In this document: positions 6,509-14,706 of the stretch, in pieces
How positions within the stretch are numbered: position 1 is the first letter of the stretch
Layout of the letters: the number at the start of each line of letters is the position of its first letter
Origin: Calditrichota bacterium
GTDB lineage: Bacteria > Calditrichota > Calditrichia > RBG-13-44-9
Length of the DNA stretch: 18,959 nucleotides
Direction: 5' to 3'
Assembly (NCBI GenBank): GCA_024276455.1
Contig: JAJRXE010000130.1
Span: 1 to 18,959 of the forward strand
Program-made: the position numbers and the translations under genes
Notes under the pieces: model-generated
The model's input: only the letters and a program-made list of their open reading frames with translations
Told to the model about the DNA's origin: nothing
The model's database searches: none

Positions 6509-8485
6509 ATGTTCACAAAAGGCATCACCCGACTTTTTATGCTGGTTTATTTGCTGGGAGGTGTGGTGACGCACATTGCAGCCGAAAGTTTTACCCTGCG
6601 TTCTCCCGATGGAACATTACATGCCCGCATTGAGATTGGGGAGGAACTGCGTTTCAGCCTCCGGGCGGGAAACCGCGTTTTGCTGGCGCCTTCGACGATT
6701 GCTCTGGAGCTGGAAGGACAGGGCGTGCTGGGGCAGCGCGCCGAATTGCTCTCCAGTCAAACCGCTTCCCATCGGGAAGTACTCAAACCGCTGGTTCCCC
6801 GGAAACGTAGCGATATTGTGGACGCCTACAACCAGCTCACCCTGCAGTTCCGGAAAAACTTTCGCGTGGTGTTTCGCCTCTACAACGAGGGACTGGCCTA
6901 CCGCTTCGAAACCGCCTTTCTTGGCGACATTGTAGTGCGGAGGGAAATGGGGGAGTACCGTTTCTCCGGCGATTACCCCCTTTATTTCCCGCAGGAAAAC
7001 AGCTTCATCACCCATTCCGAGCGCAGCTACCGCTATCTTAAACTGAGCGAGATTCGATCCGACGAAATGAGCAGCGTTCCGGTGCTGGTGACTTATCCGG
7101 ACGACTACCGTCTGGCGGTGGCGGAATCGGATTTGAGAGATTACCCCGGGCTGTACCTGCAGGGTACCGGTGGTACGGCGTTGCGAGCGCTCTTCCCGAA
7201 GGTCATCACCAAAATCCGCCCGGGCCGGCATCCTGACCGGGACGAGGTGGTGGAAGCGCGGGCGGATTACCTGGCGCGCACCCGCGGTACCCGAACCTTT
7301 CCCTGGCGCATCTTCATGGTGGCGCAAGACGACGCCGCGTTGCTGCAAAACGAGCTGGTGTACCAGCTGGCGACCCCCTGCCAGATCGAGGATCCTTCCT
7401 GGATTCGTCCGGGCAAGGTGGCCTGGGACTGGTGGAACGCCCTGAATCTTTTCAACGTGGATTTCCGGGCGGGAATCAACACCGCCACTTACAAATACTA
7501 CATTGATTTTGCCGCCCGCTACGGTCTGGAATACGTGATTCTGGACGAAGGGTGGTCGAAGACCACCGATCTGCTGCAAGTCAATCCGGACATCAATATT
7601 CAGGAGATTTGCGACTACGCCCGCCGGAAGAAGGTGGGGGTCATTCTCTGGACCTTGTGGAAACCGTTGAATGACCAGCTGGAGGAAGCGCTCGATCAGT
7701 TCGTTCGCTGGGGCGTGCAGGGCATTAAAGTGGACTTCATGCAGCGGGACGACCAGTGGATGGTGAATTACTACTGGAGGGTAGCTCACGAGGCGGCCAA
7801 ACGGCACCTGCTGGTGGATTTTCATGGAGCGTACAAACCGGCCGGGTTGCGCCGGGCCTATCCCAATGTTCTCACCCGCGAAGGGGTGAAAGGGCTGGAG
7901 CACAACAAATGGAGCGAAGACATTACGCCGGAACACGACGCCATTTTGCCCTTCACCCGCATGCTGGCGGGGCCCATGGATTACACTCCCGGCGCCATGG
8001 TGAATGCCCAGAAGGAAAACTTCCGGATTATTTTCAACCGTCCCATGAGCCAGGGAACCCGTTGCCACCAGTTAGCGCTCTACGTGTTGTTCGAGAGCCC
8101 TTTGCAGATGCTGGCGGACAGTCCGTCCCATTACCTGCAGAACGAAGCGGTCATGGACTTCCTCGCCGCCGTGCCCACCGTGTGGGACGAAACCCGGGTG
8201 CTGGAAGCTCGGGTGAGCAATTACCTAATTCTGGCGCGTCGTCGGGGCGAACAGTGGTTCCTGGGTGGCATCACCGATTGGACGCCGCGGGAATTTGTGG
8301 TCAGCCTGGATTTCCTGCCGCCGGGCAACTACTCCGCCCTTATCTACCAAGACGGCCTCAACGCCGACCGCTACGCCAGCGATTACCGCAAGTACCGCAC
8401 CACTGTGAATCGGCAGACCAAAATGGCGGTCAAAATGGCTACCGGCGGCGGTTGGGTGGCTGTTCTTACCCCGGAACGCCGATAG
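6509..8485 (+). CDS. Secreted glycoside hydrolase family 97, retaining type
   Basis: The product has 658 residues, near the usual GH97 length. A signal peptide (about 1-25) is followed by an N-terminal beta-sandwich (about 26-270), a (beta/alpha)8 barrel with WDWWNALNLFNVD and YVILDEGWSK, and a C-terminal sandwich. In GIKVDFMQRDD the Asp409 fits the nucleophile of retaining GH97 alpha-galactosidases. Glu464 (GLEHNKW), 55 residues later, fits the acid/base, and LVDFHGAYKP lacks the extra Glu of inverting SusB-type enzymes. It probably releases alpha-linked galactose or a related sugar in the periplasm. GAGGGG 6 nt before the ATG at 6509 favours this over the GTG at 6482. No SusC/D, transporter or other glycosidase is adjacent, so the substrate cannot be read from context. 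Confidence 0.93.
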   Translation: MFTKGITRLFMLVYLLGGVVTHIAAESFTLRSPDGTLHARIEIGEELRFSLRAGNRVLLAPSTIALELEGQGVLGQRAELLSSQTASHREVLKPLVPRKRSDIVDAYNQLTLQFRKNFRVVFRLYNEGLAYRFETAFLGDIVVRREMGEYRFSGDYPLYFPQENSFITHSERSYRYLKLSEIRSDEMSSVPVLVTYPDDYRLAVAESDLRDYPGLYLQGTGGTALRALFPKVITKIRPGRHPDRDEVVEARADYLARTRGTRTFPWRIFMVAQDDAALLQNELVYQLATPCQIEDPSWIRPGKVAWDWWNALNLFNVDFRAGINTATYKYYIDFAARYGLEYVILDEGWSKTTDLLQVNPDINIQEICDYARRKKVGVILWTLWKPLNDQLEEALDQFVRWGVQGIKVDFMQRDDQWMVNYYWRVAHEAAKRHLLVDFHGAYKPAGLRRAYPNVLTREGVKGLEHNKWSEDITPEHDAILPFTRMLAGPMDYTPGAMVNAQKENFRIIFNRPMSQGTRCHQLALYVLFESPLQMLADSPSHYLQNEAVMDFLAAVPTVWDETRVLEARVSNYLILARRRGEQWFLGGITDWTPREFVVSLDFLPPGNYSALIYQDGLNADRYASDYRKYRTTVNRQTKMAVKMATGGGWVAVLTPERR

Positions 8486-8619
8486 CACGGTAATCAATTT
8501 GGGAAAGGTCCTTCGGCAGGGATGAACCCGGAAGCGCCAGACTGCCGGTGTTTTCGCGGGGTGCTATTTGGGCGGGCGGAGGCGTTCCCGTAACTCGCTG
8601 GCTATTGATTCCCAACAAG

Positions 8620-9082
8620 TCAGCATTCCCGGTGGAAGTGAACAGTCTGACCCTTCCGGAATTTTTTCCTCTGAATGGTAACCGATTGGGCCAATTTACA
8701 GCGAGTCAGTTGACCGTTTTCGTGGCAGAGCACTTTGGCGTTGGCACCAAACAGCTCACTCCAGAAACTGGCTTTCTGGTAGGGAATTCCCTAAATGGTC
8801 TCGTCCCGGGCCGCCAGAATGAGGTTAGTGTAAAATACCGTCTCCCAGCCGCGATGCCGGTCGCCCCGGCACATTATTCCCTGAATCTCGGTATTCCGGG
8901 ACAGAAAACAGTAAATTTTGTTGCCCTGGCGCTGGTGAATCACGGTTCCCTTCGGAAAAAAAAGGCAGGGAATCGTCCGGGGCACCGGTGGGAGGGAACG
9001 TTTGCGGGTTTTCCTGCGCTAATAAGGTTGCTGACCCGATAATCCAAAGGGTGGTTAGCAGGAAGGTGAACAGAGTTTTCAT
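8620..9082 (-). pseudogene. Decayed exported protein gene (TIQGxxC-type repeats)
   Basis: The minus-strand ATG at 9082 follows GGGGAG and gives a clean signal peptide (MKTLFTFLLTTLWIIGSATLLAQ). The frame breaks at a run of 8 T (A8 at 8956-8963 on the plus strand). Removing one T joins it to a frame reading PKGTVIHQRQGNKIYCFLS, TEIQGIMCRG and WETVFYTN. That frame meets TAG at 8793-8791 exactly where a second TIQGIP repeat expects Gln (CAG to TAG). It then continues recognisably (KASFWSELFG, CHENGQLTRCKLAQSVTIQ, KGQTVHFHRE) to TGA at 8622-8620. The repeats resemble exported proteins with xTEIQGxxC and FYPNGKL motifs, of unknown function. The T-run slip alone could be an assembly error or phase variation, but the TAG argues for decay. 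Confidence 0.72.
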
Positions 9083-9188
9083 CTTGATTTTCTCCCCGCT
9101 TTGGTAAGGAACCAGGCACTCTTCCCGGGAAAAGGAAAAGGTATTGGCGGTGGTTCCCCGAATGTGGGAATCAAGCGAACTGCTGTGG

Positions 9189-9773
9189 CTAACAAAAGTC
9201 CTGGGTGATGTACACGATTCCGTCTCCCGAAACAGCAACACCGATCCCTTCCCGGTCGTAACGGGGGTGCAAAATGTTGCTCCGGTGTCCCGGACTCTCC
9301 ATCCAGCCCTGAACCGTGCTCCGGGCGATTTCCTCCAGAGTCAGGTAGTGGTAAATTTTCTGATTGTTCAGGTAGGTGATTCGATCGAAAAGGTAATTTA
9401 GAAAAATATTTTCCGCAATTCCCACGGTGTAAAATGTTCCGTAGTCTTTAAAACATTTGTAATGCTGTTTGCGGGCTCGTTCGGTCGGATCCTGACCCTG
9501 CTGGTTCACGTGACTGAAATAATTATTCCGGGCCATGTCCTCGCTATGTTTGCGGGCAATCCGGGCCAGCTTGTCGTCCCATTTTAACGGGTTTAATCCC
9601 TTCTTTCGGCGTTCTTCGTTAATGAGTGCGTGAATCCTCTGTTCGAGCCGGGGAAGGTCTATTCGCTGCGCTATTTCCTGTGTTTGGGTGCTGTCGGTTC
9701 TGGAGGCCCGGGATGCGCAGCCGGGAAATAAAACATGGCTCAGAAGCAGTAAGATCAGGTAAACGTTATTCAT
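9189..9773 (-). CDS. CAP/SCP-domain lipoprotein
   Basis: The product has 194 residues. The N-terminus MNNVYLILLLLSHVLFPGC ends in a lipobox (FPGC, Cys19), so the mature protein is probably lipidated. The rest is one CAP (SCP/PR1) domain. It has INEERRKKGLNPLKWDDKL, ARKHSEDMARNNYFSH, GIAENIF, and STVQGWMESPGHRSNILHPRYDREGIG. The His/Glu/Glu/His set of the CAP cleft is present. CAP domains of bacteria occur on the cell surface and in spores, and their biochemical roles are mostly unclear. Ribosome-site support is weak (GGGG 4 nt before ATG). The decayed gene at 9082 lies 106 nt downstream in the same direction, so the two may once have been co-transcribed. Confidence 0.9.
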   Translation of the reverse strand: MNNVYLILLLLSHVLFPGCASRASRTDSTQTQEIAQRIDLPRLEQRIHALINEERRKKGLNPLKWDDKLARIARKHSEDMARNNYFSHVNQQGQDPTERARKQHYKCFKDYGTFYTVGIAENIFLNYLFDRITYLNNQKIYHYLTLEEIARSTVQGWMESPGHRSNILHPRYDREGIGVAVSGDGIVYITQDFC

Positions 9774-10005
9774 CGTTACCCCGTAATAGCCTAATCTTTT
9801 TCTAGAAAAATCAAACTCAATTTATTTTAAAAAAGAATTCAGAGCGAGGCAAGGGTAGATTACCCTCGAAGGGAAAGTGTAGCAGGGACGGCCGTTTTCT
9901 CGCCCGTCCCTGTTCCCGGAGCAGCGCGTTGCCGGCGCTGGAAGCATGGTGCAGCAGGCTGTTCCGACCGCAAGAACGTTCCCGGGGCACCACCGCTCGT
10001 CCGGT
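9774..10005 (-). other. Spacer between carbonic anhydrase and CAP gene
   Basis: This 232-nt spacer is GC-rich on the anhydrase side and AT-rich on the CAP side. The two minus-strand frames across it have no family resemblance. It holds a 9-bp inverted repeat (9883-9912) and a short AGGGTA/TACCCT repeat just beyond it. No clear promoter for the CAP gene was found. Confidence 0.5.
9883..9912 (-). terminator. Weak terminator-like hairpin after carbonic anhydrase
   Basis: The perfect 9-bp arms CAGGGACGG and CCGTCCCTG surround a 12-nt loop. No U-run follows on the minus strand, so intrinsic termination is uncertain. Confidence 0.3.
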
Positions 10006-10623
10006 TCACGGCTGCAGCCGCTCTCCCGGCGGCCGAATGCCAACCTGCAAATCCTGTAACAACCCGTTGTTCAGGTCGTAAATCCAGCCGTGGATTGCCA
10101 GTTTTTGACCCGCTTTCCAGGCGTTTTGCACAATGGGGGTGTTCGCCACGTTCACTACCTGAGCCCGCACGTTCAGTTCGCACAGCCGGTCGATTCGTGC
10201 TTTCTCGTCTTTTAAATTCCGGAATTTATCCGCTTCGTCCCGGTAGATATTGCGGATGCCCTGTAGCCAGTGGTCAATGAGGCCGTGATTTTGCTCTTCC
10301 AGTGCCGCTTGAACACCCCCGCAGCCGTAGTGTCCGCACACAATAACATGTTTTACTTGTAGAACCTCCACGGCGTACTGAAGCACCGAAAGAAGGTTCA
10401 GATCGGTGGGATGCACCACGTTGGCAATGTTCCGGTGCACAAAAACGGTTCCCGGCGGGAGGTCGATGATTTCGTTTGCCGGAACCCGGCTGTCGGAGCA
10501 ACCGATCCAGAGGTATTCCGGACGTTGCTGGCGAGAAAGCCGGGCAAAAAAATCAGGGTCGCTGGCTTGCATTCTCTCTGCCCAGCGACGATTGTTCTCG
10601 AAAAGATGAGCAAGTTCTTTCAT
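10006..10623 (-). CDS. can: Beta-class carbonic anhydrase, type II
   Basis: The product has 205 residues. It interconverts CO2 and bicarbonate in the cytoplasm. With the ATG at 10623 as start, the zinc and catalytic residues fall at Cys42, Asp44 (CSDSR), His98 and Cys101 (GHYGCGG), the same numbers as in E. coli Can. This supports that start over the TTG at 10632. Trp39, Arg64 and a Tyr near 182 fit the bicarbonate pocket of the allosteric type II subgroup. The C-terminus (GIRPPGERLQP) is shorter than in E. coli. GGGGA lies close (3-4 nt) before the ATG. The gene is downstream of the transporter in the same direction, but a strong terminator separates them. Confidence 0.95.
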   Translation of the reverse strand: MKELAHLFENNRRWAERMQASDPDFFARLSRQQRPEYLWIGCSDSRVPANEIIDLPPGTVFVHRNIANVVHPTDLNLLSVLQYAVEVLQVKHVIVCGHYGCGGVQAALEEQNHGLIDHWLQGIRNIYRDEADKFRNLKDEKARIDRLCELNVRAQVVNVANTPIVQNAWKAGQKLAIHGWIYDLNNGLLQDLQVGIRPPGERLQP

Positions 10624-10661
10624 ATTCCCCAAACTTGAAGATGAAAATTTCCAGTTGTTTT

Positions 10662-10696
10662 GAAAAAGGTGGAAAGAAAATGTCTTCTTTCCACCT
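10662..10696 (-). terminator. Rho-independent terminator of the peptide transporter
   Basis: On the minus strand a perfect 12-bp stem, AGGTGGAAAGAA with TTCTTTCCACCT, has a 6-nt loop and is followed by TTTTTC. It closely resembles the terminator at 4924-4966. Read on the plus strand the stem is the same, but no T-run follows. Confidence 0.88.
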
Positions 10697-10722
10697 GGCT
10701 TAAGTTCAATTAGTACCGACTC

Positions 10723-12390
10723 TTAAACTTCCGCTTCGGCGGGTTCTCGCACCGCCAGAAATTTGTTGTAGGCCAGCAGGGCAATAATGGTGACCACCCC
10801 GATGCCGCTGAAAATTAACCAGAGGGTTTTGGGTTGATTGAGAACATCCACAAAGTGGACGTACAGGTTGGCGCCCAGAACCCCGCCAATGCTGGAACCA
10901 ATTACTCCGTAAAGGAAAATGTAGCCCATGTAGGTCGCCACCCGATTCCGGGGAGCCGTTTGACCCACATAGCTGATGAATTTGGGATGAGCGGTCATTT
11001 CGCCAATGGAGAAAATAATGATGCCGGCCAAAAACACCCAGATGCTGGTGGAAATCGCCAGAATGGCCATGCCGATGGTCCCGAATAGAATGCCCGTGAC
11101 CATGGTAGGTAAAGCCTTGGTGTGCTTAACAATATTGGAAATAACAAGTTGCAGGAAAATAATGGTACCGGCGTTAATCACCGTCACGTGTTCCACGTCG
11201 AAATGCCAGTTAATGTTCAAACCGATCTTCGCCAGTAAACCGTTTACGAAGGTGTCCAGGGAAGAAGCATCAACGTAATCTTTCACGTACCAGAGCACCG
11301 AATCGAACATTTGAAAATACAGAATCCAGAAGCCGGAATAGATAAAAATCATCAGTAGAAATTTAAAATGATCTTTAAATTTCGCTTCGTCTTCAATATC
11401 GATTAAAAAGAGGGAAAGCACAGTCAGGTAAATGACGTTGGAAACGATTCGTCCGAAGGTGGAAATGCCCGGTAGCAGCCAGACAAAAGCGGTAATAATT
11501 GCTCCGAAAATAAACGGGTAGAGCGCTTTGTTTCCTTCGCTGTCGATTCGTTTTTTCAATTCCAAGATTCCCAGACTGGTCAAGTAAATTAGAACGATGA
11601 AGAAAATCAGAAAATTCCCTGCCGCCAGGAAGAGCCAGAGGGAAAATGCCAGGACCAGCAGGTTGATTCCATTAATAAACAGTTTTTTGGAGGCGGTGTC
11701 GTGGATGTGGCGGAAGATTAAAATAAACGGACTGTAAATGATTTCGAAGGCGTTTGCAATGGTTTGAACGATGTTCGTTTGCGATTCTTTGGTTTCTTTG
11801 GGTTTGGGCGGCTCTTTGTAAAACAGCAGGGTGGGAATAATCATTGCGCCGGTACCAACAGCGGCTGCCACAATCACCCAGTGCCATCCCCAATTATTTT
11901 TCAGGTAGGGAACCAGAATTAAGGGAAACAGGAAGGCTCCCAGATTGATTGACCAGTAATAGATTCCGAATCCCAGCGTGCTATTCTCTTTGTCGGTGAC
12001 CCGGGCAATGGTGCCGGAAATGATCGGTTTAAAAGTCCCGGCGCCCAGCGCCATGACCACCAGCGCTAGAAAAACCGCCGTGTAAGAGGTCATCTGGCTG
12101 GTGAGAAAGTACCCACCCCCCAGGAGCGAGAACGCCACCAGAAGGGCTTTGCGGTAGCCGAAACGATCGGCCAGCGCACCGGCAATAATGGGCAAAAAAT
12201 AGAGAATCGGCTGAATGGTGCTTTTAATAATTCCCACGCTCTCTTTGCTGAAAAATAACTGATCGGTAAAATAAACCGAAAGAATACTCATCATGCCGTA
12301 ATAGGAACCGCGTTCAAAAAATTCGAACATGATGACGACCCAGAACATTCCGGGAAACGAGGATAGGCCTTTTTTGCGTGCTTCCGCCAT
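10723..12390 (-). CDS. POT/PTR-family proton-coupled peptide transporter
   Basis: The product has 555 residues, with about 12-14 membrane helices. The family imports di- and tripeptides with protons across the inner membrane. TM1 carries the ExxERxxYYG motif (E23, E26, R27, Y30, Y31), with Gly where Phe usually follows the Arg. GALADRFGYRKALL is the PTR2 signature, IYYWSINLGAFLFP matches the second signature, and FWILYFQMFDSVLWYV in the C-terminal half fits the family's FW-Q-S element. The two halves are joined by a long hydrophobic insert, as in bacterial members. GAAGGAG 5 nt before the ATG at 12390 is a better start than the TTG at 12414. A promoter about 165 nt upstream implies a long leader. 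The terminator at 10662-10696 closes the unit. Confidence 0.93.
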   Translation of the reverse strand: MAEARKKGLSSFPGMFWVVIMFEFFERGSYYGMMSILSVYFTDQLFFSKESVGIIKSTIQPILYFLPIIAGALADRFGYRKALLVAFSLLGGGYFLTSQMTSYTAVFLALVVMALGAGTFKPIISGTIARVTDKENSTLGFGIYYWSINLGAFLFPLILVPYLKNNWGWHWVIVAAAVGTGAMIIPTLLFYKEPPKPKETKESQTNIVQTIANAFEIIYSPFILIFRHIHDTASKKLFINGINLLVLAFSLWLFLAAGNFLIFFIVLIYLTSLGILELKKRIDSEGNKALYPFIFGAIITAFVWLLPGISTFGRIVSNVIYLTVLSLFLIDIEDEAKFKDHFKFLLMIFIYSGFWILYFQMFDSVLWYVKDYVDASSLDTFVNGLLAKIGLNINWHFDVEHVTVINAGTIIFLQLVISNIVKHTKALPTMVTGILFGTIGMAILAISTSIWVFLAGIIIFSIGEMTAHPKFISYVGQTAPRNRVATYMGYIFLYGVIGSSIGGVLGANLYVHFVDVLNQPKTLWLIFSGIGVVTIIALLAYNKFLAVREPAEAEV

Positions 12391-12459
12391 AGGGTCTCCT
12401 TCTGTTTTGGTCAAAAAATAAAGCTAAAGATAGGCGTTGAATTCCGGTGAGGCAAAGTG

Positions 12460-12508
12460 AAAAGTAAGAATTCTTGCTTTTTAACCGGGGAATATCTGCG
12501 GGTTAAAA
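12460..12508 (-). repeat. Nested inverted repeats in the transporter leader
   Basis: A 22-bp near-palindrome (12460-12481: AAAAGTAAGAA then TTCTTGCTTTT, one G-T pair) overlaps by 3 nt with a second stem (12479-12486 with 12501-12508: TTTTAACC and GGTTAAAA, 14-nt loop). In the minus-strand RNA the two hairpins would partly compete. No known riboswitch consensus was recognised. Confidence 0.5.
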
Positions 12509-12518
12509 GGCAAAAACC

Positions 12519-12547
12519 TTGAAATAAGAGAAGACGTGACTTAAATT
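12519..12547 (+). promoter_or_regulatory. Sigma-70-type promoter for the dgt operon
   Basis: TTGAAA and TAAATT are separated by exactly 17 nt, about 100 nt upstream of the predicted start at 12646. Confidence 0.45.
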
Positions 12548-12554
12548 GAAACTT

Positions 12555-12583
12555 ATTAAAATTTTTGGGGTTTGATTTCTCAA
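12555..12583 (-). promoter_or_regulatory. Sigma-70-type promoter for the peptide transporter
   Basis: On the minus strand TTGAGA and TTTAAT (each 5 of 6 consensus bases) are separated by exactly 17 nt. The transcript would start near 12548, leaving a leader of about 158 nt before the ATG at 12390. It sits immediately beside, and divergent from, the dgt promoter. Confidence 0.55.
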
Positions 12584-12645
12584 AAAATATTGGAAAAGGA
12601 AATGCTACAGCAATAATCAATCGTGAACCCAAAACAGTATTGTTT

Positions 12646-13836
12646 ATGAATCGAGCGGAAGTAGAAAAATTTTTTGCCGATCTTTACCGGGAAGTTACCC
12701 ACAAAACCGAGTCGTTTCTCTCGCCCCATGCAACCCGGAGCGATCGGGCGGTGCGCCGTTTTCCGGAGCCCGAAGGTCCCCGGAGCCCCTTTGCGTTGGA
12801 TCGCGATCGAATTCTTTACAGCGGGGCATTTCGTCGCTATTCCGGGAAAACCCAGGTCATCTATTTTGCATCGCAGCTGGACGAGATGCTTTCTTCGCGG
12901 AGCATTCACACCTTGAGCGTTTCGCAAATTGCCCGAACCATCGGAAAATTTTTGGGGTTGAATCTGGACCTCATCGAGGCGATTGCCCTGGCCCACGATC
13001 TGGGGCACTCTCCCTTTGGTCACGACGGAGAAAAATACCTCTCCAAAATTTGTGTGCAGCACGGCATTGGCGAATATCACCATCACATTCAAAGTCTTCA
13101 CATTGTTGACCGGGTGGCGAAAAAAGGGCGGGGACTAAATCTCACCCTCCAGGTGCGCGACGGCATCCTTTCGCATGACGGAGAGGTGCACAATCAGGAG
13201 CTTCATCCGCATCGGGATAAAACCGAAGAAGATTTGCAAAATTACGTGGCAGTACGCAAAGCCGGCAAGTACGTGGAAATGATGCCAATGACCCTGGAAG
13301 GTTGTGTGGTGCGGCTGACCGACACCATCGCTTACATTGGGCAGGATATTGAAGATGCCATCCGGGTGGGGCTGATTCGACGGGAGGAGATCCCCGCAGA
13401 ACTGCGCGAAAGTCTGGGAAGCACCAACGGCGAGATCATCGACGCTCTGGTAAAAGACGTGGTGTACAACAGCTACGGTAAACCTTATGTGTGTTTCAGT
13501 GACGAAGTTTCCCGGCAATTGCTGCAGTTGAAAAAATTTAATTATGAAAAAATTTATTTCAGTCCGTTCATTAAAAAAGATCAGGAAAAGATTGAGCGGG
13601 GATTCCAGATTTTGTTCGACAAGTTCCTGGACGATTTGAAGAAGGAAAACCGCAATTCCCGGATCTACCGGGATTTTCTGAACACTAAACACGCCTCCTA
13701 TCTGGAAGCCACCAACGAAGCGGAGAAAGTTCGGGATTTCATTGGCGGCATGACCGACCGCTACTTTGTAGAGGTGTTGAGGGAAATCGTGATTCCGGAA
13801 ATAGGTCTGTTTAATAAAAAGGGGAAAGGCGAATGA
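12646..13836 (+). CDS. dgt: dGTPase-like deoxynucleotide triphosphohydrolase (HD domain)
   Basis: The product has 396 residues. It is predicted to hydrolyse a dNTP to nucleoside and tripolyphosphate in the cytoplasm. The N-terminal FRRYSGKTQVI and the HD metal site (His88 in SIHTLSVSQIART; His117-Asp118 in LAHDLGHSPFGHDGE) are present, with a further Asp in RLTDTIAYIGQDIEDA. The family's substrate-binding helices follow. The start is uncertain. The frame is open to 12565, but only a TTG begins it. The first ATG, at 12646, has no clear ribosome site, yet it gives a protein of normal family length. The stop overlaps the ATG of the DUF3108 gene (ATGA), so the two are translationally coupled. It is monofunctional, with no fused domain. 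Confidence 0.88.
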   Translation: MNRAEVEKFFADLYREVTHKTESFLSPHATRSDRAVRRFPEPEGPRSPFALDRDRILYSGAFRRYSGKTQVIYFASQLDEMLSSRSIHTLSVSQIARTIGKFLGLNLDLIEAIALAHDLGHSPFGHDGEKYLSKICVQHGIGEYHHHIQSLHIVDRVAKKGRGLNLTLQVRDGILSHDGEVHNQELHPHRDKTEEDLQNYVAVRKAGKYVEMMPMTLEGCVVRLTDTIAYIGQDIEDAIRVGLIRREEIPAELRESLGSTNGEIIDALVKDVVYNSYGKPYVCFSDEVSRQLLQLKKFNYEKIYFSPFIKKDQEKIERGFQILFDKFLDDLKKENRNSRIYRDFLNTKHASYLEATNEAEKVRDFIGGMTDRYFVEVLREIVIPEIGLFNKKGKGE

Positions 13837-14678
13837 TGTTCCGAAGCAAAAGGAAATTTGTCCTGGTTCTGTTTGTCATCCTGCTAACCGGGCAGCTTCT
13901 GACTCTGTGGGCGATTGATCCCACACCGAAATTCAAGTGGGAAGTAGGAGAAGATTTACACTACAAGGTGAAATGGGCATTTGTAACCCTAGGAAAGTTG
14001 AGATTCCGGGTGCTGGAAGCCGACACCCTGAACGGACGTCCGGTATTCCATTGCCGGGTTAATATTGATTCCAACCCCTCTCTGCCATTTGTCCGAATTC
14101 ACGACGTTTACGACAGCTACATGGACGCGGAGGATTTTGCTTCGTACATTTTTATTAGTTACGAAAATAAAAAAGACTACACCATCTACACCCGTTACGA
14201 CTTTGATTACGAAAAGCAGCAAGTTCACATTGTGATTCAAAACCAGTATCCGGATTCGGTGGTGACATTACTGGATTCCACGGCGACCATTCCCGGACGG
14301 GTGTACGACAGTTTGTCCATGTTTTTTCTGGCCCGGGGAATGGTTAAAAATAAAGCGCGAATCGACATTCCGGTTTTTGCTTACAACAAAGTGGGCATTA
14401 CCCATATTAATTTTGAAGGAACCCGCAGAGAAGTCAAAGCCCGCGGTCAGCATCTGACCGGTTATTATCTGGATGGGCGGTTAAAATTTGTGGGAATAGC
14501 CGGCATCAAAGAAGGTTTCAAGGGGTGGTTTTCGGAAGATTTACAGAGTGTGCCCCTGAAAGCAAAAATGAAAGCATTTGTCGGCAGTGTCGATATTGAA
14601 CTGGAAAATTGGGAACATTGGGAGGGCGATTCTGTTTTCAGTGAAATCAATCGGTCGCGCCGTTCAACCTTCGATTAA
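13833..14678 (+). CDS. Exported DUF3108-family protein
   Basis: The product has 281 residues. A signal peptide (MMFRSKRKFVLVLFVILLTG..., about 1-28) is followed by a predominantly beta protein beginning WEVGEDLHYKVKWAFVTLG, a typical DUF3108 opening. The rest alternates strands (VFHCRVNIDSNPSLPFVR, YTIYTRYDFDYEKQQVHI) and ends ELENW. There are no obvious catalytic residues. DUF3108 proteins are periplasmic and of unknown function. The ATG at 13833 overlaps the dgt stop by 4 nt, and GGGGAAAGGCG just upstream serves as the ribosome site. The pairing with dgt is probably for expression; a functional link is not evident from the sequence. Confidence 0.82.
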   Translation: MMFRSKRKFVLVLFVILLTGQLLTLWAIDPTPKFKWEVGEDLHYKVKWAFVTLGKLRFRVLEADTLNGRPVFHCRVNIDSNPSLPFVRIHDVYDSYMDAEDFASYIFISYENKKDYTIYTRYDFDYEKQQVHIVIQNQYPDSVVTLLDSTATIPGRVYDSLSMFFLARGMVKNKARIDIPVFAYNKVGITHINFEGTRREVKARGQHLTGYYLDGRLKFVGIAGIKEGFKGWFSEDLQSVPLKAKMKAFVGSVDIELENWEHWEGDSVFSEINRSRRSTFD

Positions 14679-14706
14679 TCTCCGCAAACAAGAGCGAAGA
14701 GAGCTG

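Noticed and set aside
6617..8068. Long minus-strand open frame (483 codons) antisense to the GH97 gene
   Set aside because: Its composition is that of a codon-shadow of a GC-rich gene, with no recognisable domain or motif; GH97 on the plus strand is certain.
7756..8493. Second plus-strand frame (245 codons) inside the GH97 gene
   Set aside because: It is Arg/Gly/Pro-rich and low in hydrophobic order, typical of an out-of-frame shadow.
8486..8560. CGGCAG...CTGCCG inverted repeat after the GH97 gene as its terminator
   Set aside because: A 6-bp stem with a long loop of about 22 nt and only a short T-run; too weak to call.
8548..9042. Plus-strand open frame of 164 codons
   Set aside because: It lies over the minus-strand pseudogene, has no signal or family resemblance, and no convincing ribosome site; the minus-strand reading explains the sequence better.
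9822..10183. Minus-strand frames over the end of the carbonic anhydrase and its spacer
   Set aside because: Arg/Gly/Ala-rich shadows with no family resemblance.
12602..12616. Tiny upstream ORF (MLQQ) with a good GGAAAAGGAA site before dgt
   Set aside because: At four codons it is too short to separate from chance; kept only as a possible reason for the missing ribosome site at 12646.
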